From: Haemonchus contortus
Lineage: Eukaryota; Nematoda; Chromadorea; Rhabditida; Trichostrongylidae
Reading direction: 5' to 3'
NCBI GenBank assembly: GCA_000469685.2
Contig: LS997564.1
Coordinates: 41,124,240-41,188,239 of the forward strand
DNA length: 64,000 bases
Shown: one piece after another, positions 58,696 through 64,000 of the stretch
Layout: the number at the start of each line of letters is the position of its first letter
Position numbering within the stretch: position 1 is the stretch's first letter
Made by a program: the position numbers and the translations under genes
Notes under the pieces: generated by a model
The model's database searches: none
The model's input: only the letters and a program-made list of their open reading frames with translations
Told to the model about the DNA's origin: nothing

Positions 58696-61600
58696 ATAAG
58701 TTTGCCGCCGCATTTTTGAGTGTGGGTAACTATACTATGATGTGTTCGGGATACCTGGCTCACAGAAGGGAATATAATCCAGGTGGGTAGAACGGAATGG
58801 GAAAGGGGATGGTTTGACTGAAGGATGAAATAATACGTCTGATTGTGTAATGTTGATGAACGATAACGACAATAAATCCTTTCGATTGACATAAAGGAAG
58901 CGATTGCCTGTCAGCTCCACGACCTCTCCCTTCATTGACGAAGTAAGCGGATGGACCAGCCTGAATGTGGAACGGACATAGATAATCACAAGCGAGATCG
59001 CTTCACTTTGTTGCAGTTTTCGCCCGGGACCTCAGGTCCGCTCTCTGGCTGGCCTTCTGCGTCAAAAATCAGTCATCGTCATCTCCTACGAATTCTGGTC
59101 GAGTTTCAGCTTCCTACTTGTTCGAAATGTCGAATTCATCTCTCTAGGTGAAGCTAGCATCGTTGAGGACGACAGCACTCAACAGGCTGGCCCCGTTCTC
59201 GCCTCCTGTAACTTCAGCAGTTGTTTTTTGCCCGATTTTCGAGGTCGCTCTCAAGTGTTGCGTGGGCTTCCGTTTGAGTTTGCTCATCTTAAGCTTCTTT
59301 CCACCTCTTTCCAGATCACCCTCCCCCCTCTTCGTTACTTCCGCCTTGTGGATATACCGTACTTGAGGCTTCTATGAAGCTGTCTTTAACCTCTGGACGA
59401 GAATGCAGTAAAATTCCAATCTGGACCAGCCCTTAACACCAGTTCTTATGGGATTTCGGAAAGCCTTCATCATGAATGCGCTCTGTCTTAATGTATCGTC
59501 TATTCTTTTTGAGTCGTTTAGACCGGCTTGATAGCCTTTTATGGTAGCCTCCACCCAGTTGTTCGATCATTGTTGTCGGCGTGAATTAGTCGTTTTCTGA
59601 TCTGGCTTTTCCTCTATCCCAACCAGTGATAGCATCTGCTTTAACAGCTTTTTCCCAGAGGTTTTCAGGCCTTCTGACAGCTCCAGAAGTGATCACTACT
59701 TGCGCAAAACCTTGCGAGACCATGTGATTTTAGAGGGTATCCTTACAGCGGTATAATCAGCTTTACATCGGATACTGTAGCTAGGTACTGTAGATAGGAA
59801 ACTGGTCATTTTGCGGTGAGCTGCAATGCAAAAAGGGCTGCGGTTTTTCTAACAGTTATCCTGAACCAGTGTGCTTCCTACTCCTTTTTCAATCGTCCAT
59901 TCTATCAAACAGGTATCGTCCACGGTGAAAACCTGGCTCCACGAAACTGGGGCTAGTTCTAGTTCTGTTTCTAGCTCACTGGTTGGTCACGGCTGTGCAT
60001 GACGGATTTCTGGTCGACTATGTCGTTAGGTCCACTTTGATCCGGCCATCCAATTGTATGGCTCAGTTTGAAGAAGAAGGCTCAAACTCGGTTTCTGAAA
60101 CCTACGTCGACCCCTTTCATCCAATTGGCGTTTGATCTGCTTGTCTTCCTCTTGCCGATATTTCTGGGGTCTCCGATCAAATTTTTCGTCCTTGCTGATG
60201 CGCTCTTTAAAAGCTACGGCGGGGATCAGTTTCGTCACGATTGACCTTCTTTTTTTAGTTGCTGGACAACCTCCAAAGTTTTCCCGTTTCAAGCTGACAA
60301 CGTCGCCAACAACTTGTTTTTTTGGCGCAACGCCGCACGTTTTTTCTGACCTCATTTTCGCCACGAACTCGATTTCCTGTGACAAATGGTCACAGGGCGT
60401 CAACATACGACTGACGGACGACTTTTGCTCTAACCCTCGAATCCCTTTTGATTTTCTCTGCTACTCAAAATGATCGATTGCGATCGATTTTCGATTGAAT
60501 GGCAATGCTGAGGAACATCGACTGGATGGATTCCACTGACCATGGAGATCGACACCTGATCAAAGTCGTCTGAGAAGTTTCTAAGGTTTTGGGAAGAACA
60601 CACTTTTATCTCGACAAGCTAGGAAAAATAGGTGCGTAATCCCTAATACGGGTACCGTTATTCTGAAGGGACGTAGAAGACGTGGCGCATCCCAGAAAGA
60701 GGGCGATTAAGGTCGAGTACACTTTATTGGGAGAATTAACTAGTCCCTATGCGGATATACTGATGTTATGACCATGTAAAAGATTTTTGACATCATGACC
60801 ATATAGTGGATATGGAGCTGTTGTATGTGGCGCCGTTATCGTACGTGCTGTACGGGGATCGGATCTGGGAACAGAAATCTTTGCGCAACGTCATATTTGG
60901 TGGTAAACTAACTGTACTGGTGTTATCGGTAAATTTTGATGAGGAACTATTTATCAGTTTTGATCTGTACAGCTCGATTGTTGATTGTTGATCGATCGCT
61001 GATGGTGGCCGTCGCGGATCGGTCGATCGGCAGCACACCATCAGACGTCGCTGCTGGCTGGCAGCCTACTAGACGACGTGGGCGCTTCGCCGTTTCTCAT
61101 TTCATGGATTTATTTATTCTGGAATTCATTCAAAGTATTCCCACGAGTTATTATCGATCGATTCAGATCTCTTATCGATTCATCGCTTTTTATGGTCTTC
61201 TTTTATGTAAACGGTCTTATCAGTGTCCTTTTTATGAGCTGCGCTACTATTTTGATTACCAGTTCTTTCACAAATCGTTGTCGATTCGGGCCTCTTTCTT
61301 CTGTTTTATTCGTAGGGGTTTCTTCTGTCGTTCGGTACCCCTCCCTGCTCTCCTTTCGTCCCTCGCTGTCTTTTTTATGTTGTGGTAAGGTCCTCTATAC
61401 CTCAGAGGTCCACCTTGAAAGGGCTTTTATTTTGAATAGTTTTACATATTTTCAGTATAGTTTTGATTAGATTTTCTTGTTTGTTATTCCAATTTTCTTT
61501 GCTTATCTTCGCGATTGCCGTTTGTTGATTTATGTGGCTTTGCGGCGGGCGGCGGCATCGTTTTCAGAGAACCGGCCGCTGACTGTTTATGTCGCCGCTT

Positions 61601-64000
61601 CCGTTGCTCATCATTCATCACCTCATAATCATCTGATATTTTTATTGATTATCGTGTTTTACCTTACTTTATCACTTTTTGGATGCACCATGCACTTTTC
61701 TTTCATGTTTCTGTGAGTTTCAAAGGTGATTTGTCCGTTGTTGTATCCGTTGTTCAAATCGGAACTAAGGTTATTTCTCAAAGTTTTTTTGTTCAGTCGG
61801 TCCAGACATTGAAAAGTCCAATGGCTAAGGCCCGGGCACGATCCCACTGATTGTTCGGGGGCCTTGCGTCCCCTTTAGCCACTGCGGGAACTCAAGTAGA
61901 CGGAGTACTGTGCTACTTTATCGGTTCAGGGCCAGGACTTCCGATTTTCCCCTTGCATGGCTTTAGCTATAATCCTATGTTACCTGTACAAGGTCATCAA
62001 ACAGGGGCTTGAATAGCTCCCAACCTTTTTGAAAGCGCAGGTCCCTCTGGAAGGAAGTGTAGGCAAGACCTTCTTGGAGTCATGTAGTTTTTCCCAGACT
62101 GCCGTGCCCAGAACCGTCCCTTGGCCATTCGCAAGTCCTCCAGAAGTTCTTGCATACTCCTGGAACTTCCTGTGGCGGTTGCAGAAAGTTCAGTTCATTT
62201 TTGATTCTTTTTCATCGGTACTATCATGTGTGGCGAACTTCCGTTTCCGGATCGTTTTCGATTTTCTCTCAGATTTTTCTTCGTACACTGATTTCATCTT
62301 CACAAAGCAAAGATTTATAGCGCCATCAACACGAAAGTGCATAGCGGTGTTGTCACGGTTTTCTACGATAAAAAAGCGTTGAAGAATTTGTTGTGACTGT
62401 AGGGCTGATGGGAACCCCTTCTGTACGCTTTCCACCTCCGCGCCTACCCTTTTCCAATGTGCTCGTCCTTTGCCATCGTACATCGCCTCCTAGTGGAATA
62501 GTTTAAAGGTTAGGCTGGGTTTATCAAGTACCCCAATCACTCCTTAGATCGTAGTTAATGTTTGGAGATGGTTTTTGCTCTAAAGATGTCGATTGATTGG
62601 TAAATTCGGGGAACTACTTTCTTATGACTTGTTTACGGGACTTCCACGACCATTAAAGGTTGCCTTGAACTTTTCATAACAACGTGCTCCCTCTTTATAT
62701 TGCCCACTCTTTTTAAAGAATTCTTCTCCCATTCTAACCCTCGCCCAAAGGTTTAATCAACATTTCTTTGAAATAATGTTTACTTTTGGACTTCATGGGC
62801 GCTTTTTCTTAATCCTTTTGGTCCTCTTTGATGGGACCTCTTCTCGATGGACCTCCCAATCAAATCATCAGGCTGCTTCCCGCTAGAACCATCTCCTCTC
62901 CTGGGGCGTTTCCATGGGGTGTTAAAAAATGAGCCTCTTCTCCGCTCCGCTCCACATTTCACCTTCCACCTGCGTACAAAAAATTCCTATCCAGCTTTAT
63001 TGAGCTTTTTTTCAGATCAAATCATAATTTCTCTCAAAATGCTTCTTCACACCCTAAAAAGATTGGCTCGCACCGAAGTTGAAGTGACCTAATCGTACGG
63101 AAGTTCCTACGCAACAGTCCCTATCCCACCCTGACGTTCCTGACTTCTCGTCTTTCCTACTGCAGGGATGAAAACTTGAAGGTCATCCCTTAGCTACTTC
63201 TTCCCAAACCTCTTTCTAGTTGGAACGTGGGCGAAATCCTGTTCCTCATAAGACGCCTCATTCGGCGCGTCCTTCTCCGATATCATATATCTTCCCCCAC
63301 AGCTTTCCCTCTAGGCCTCAGTCCTCGTTCACGAGTTTTGTAGCCTATTCTACTTCGTTCGCAAGAGACCCCTACGGGGTAGATTTCCTTTGAACGGTCC
63401 CTGCTATGTGGTTTGAGCTTTCTTTCATGGTTTCCTCCGCATTTTTTCCTTTTGAGGATTTTCGACCTTTTTTATAGCCTCACCGTTGCTTATAAGCGTT
63501 TTACGGCACCTTCGCTGATGTGCCATGATTCCCTTAACGTAGGCACCGATTAGTGGCCACGTGATACTACTGATAACGCTTCTCAGTGAGTAGAACCAAG
63601 TTGACGACCCGTCAGAGTGGTGTTTGCTTACTTGTAGGTGAGTGGATTATCGCCGCGGAAGTTGTTCCACTCCCTTGTCGCCTTCCCGAACTTTGATCCT
63701 CTGCCTCTGTTTGGGTGAGGCTGTCTGGAAATAATCTGATATTCCAATCGATATTGGTAGTCGAATTCAAAATGCACCGGTACCACCCACACGTTTTCTG
63801 GCTTACCTAGAAAGAATGGGTTGCTCTGATAACTCACGACTGATGATGTGCCCTACTTAGGGGGGGGGGGGGGGGGGGAGGGGAGTGGGGAAAGTCACTG
63901 GTTTCCCATGTAATCTCCTGGAGCGCGAAGTTTGACGCCCAACGACTTTACGACTATCCGTTGGTATGTCAGGCGCGATATGAATGTGTTATTGTAATCA
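58696..64000. other. Unassigned stretch to window end
   Basis: No complete gene. Two minus-strand frames stand out: 60026-60406 (126 codons, very basic, with GGCPATKKRRSIVTKLIPAV and a Lys/Arg/Gln-rich end) and 62190-62483 (97 codons; DNTAMHFRVDGAINLCFVKM, then a Lys-rich end). Both could be single exons of nuclear-type proteins, but no adjoining exons or motifs were found. ATCGAT-type motifs lie near 60470-60498 and 61150-61190. Confidence 0.4.
63860..63878. repeat. 19-bp poly-G tract
   Basis: Nineteen consecutive G followed by A and more G-rich sequence, the longest homopolymer in the window. G-quadruplex formation is likely. Confidence 0.9.

Noticed and set aside
1..64000. CRISPR arrays, bacterial operons, rRNA genes, telomeric TTAGGC arrays
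   Set aside because: No regularly spaced repeats, ribosome-binding-site-led gene runs, rRNA-like conserved words or telomere arrays were seen; gene structure is eukaryotic.

Overview
The window looks like nuclear DNA from a parasitic nematode, most likely a strongylid (hookworm-type) worm. The genes are split into many small exons with short introns ending in nematode-style TTTCAG acceptors. Acceptor-like sequences sit a few bases before start codons, as expected for spliced-leader trans-splicing. One gene encodes a two-domain SCP/TAPS (CAP, ASP-like) secreted protein, a family greatly expanded in strongylids. Transposons and their relics fill much of the rest. No bacterial operons, rRNA, canonical tRNA genes or CRISPR arrays were seen.

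Four protein-coding genes can be rebuilt exon by exon with frame closure. Gene A (16336-18777, +) and gene B (29958-32656, +) are paralogous multipass membrane proteins of the TauE/SafE anion-exporter type. Both have 11 exons with matching phases, and both read through intact (408 and 413 residues). Between them, on the minus strand (22990-23991), lies an intact 5-exon gene for a small LAPTM-like membrane protein (206 residues) with two C-terminal PPxY motifs. From 41912 down to 34518 (minus) runs a two-CAP-domain SCP/TAPS gene. Ten exons are resolved; the signal-peptide exon and one exon of the first CAP domain were not found, and a Penelope-like element sits in the gap where the latter should be.

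Mobile DNA, left to right: a TTAA-flanked MITE (3783-4152); a tRNA-type SINE (6961-7255); a decayed RTE-type LINE (7681-10816) carrying a nested mariner (8867-9750) and SINE (10280-10555), bordered by about 110-140 bp repeat units; a second mariner (10981-12276); a SINE (15640-15800); a larger relative of the TTAA MITE (19560-20258); a perfect 247-bp inverted repeat with a 5-nt loop (33844-34342) made of Penelope-type 3' sequence; a Penelope-like element with RT and GIY-YIG remains (38248-39975); two minus-strand SINEs (about 41395-41640 and 44200-44430); a nearly intact CR1/jockey-like LINE (about 44640-48682); a Penelope tail fragment (48813-48905); and a mariner deletion derivative (58163-58693). 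The last 15 kb is AT-rich, shows a diverged repeat pair and G-runs, and yielded no reliable gene.

The most unusual signals are the perfect 247-bp palindrome, a short palindromic ATCGAT-type motif that recurs in most short introns of three different genes, the GC-AG intron in gene B, and the two-CAP gene interrupted by a Penelope-like element. Coordinates of decayed elements are approximate. Exon boundaries of the four main genes were checked by frame arithmetic, but no transcript or database evidence was available.
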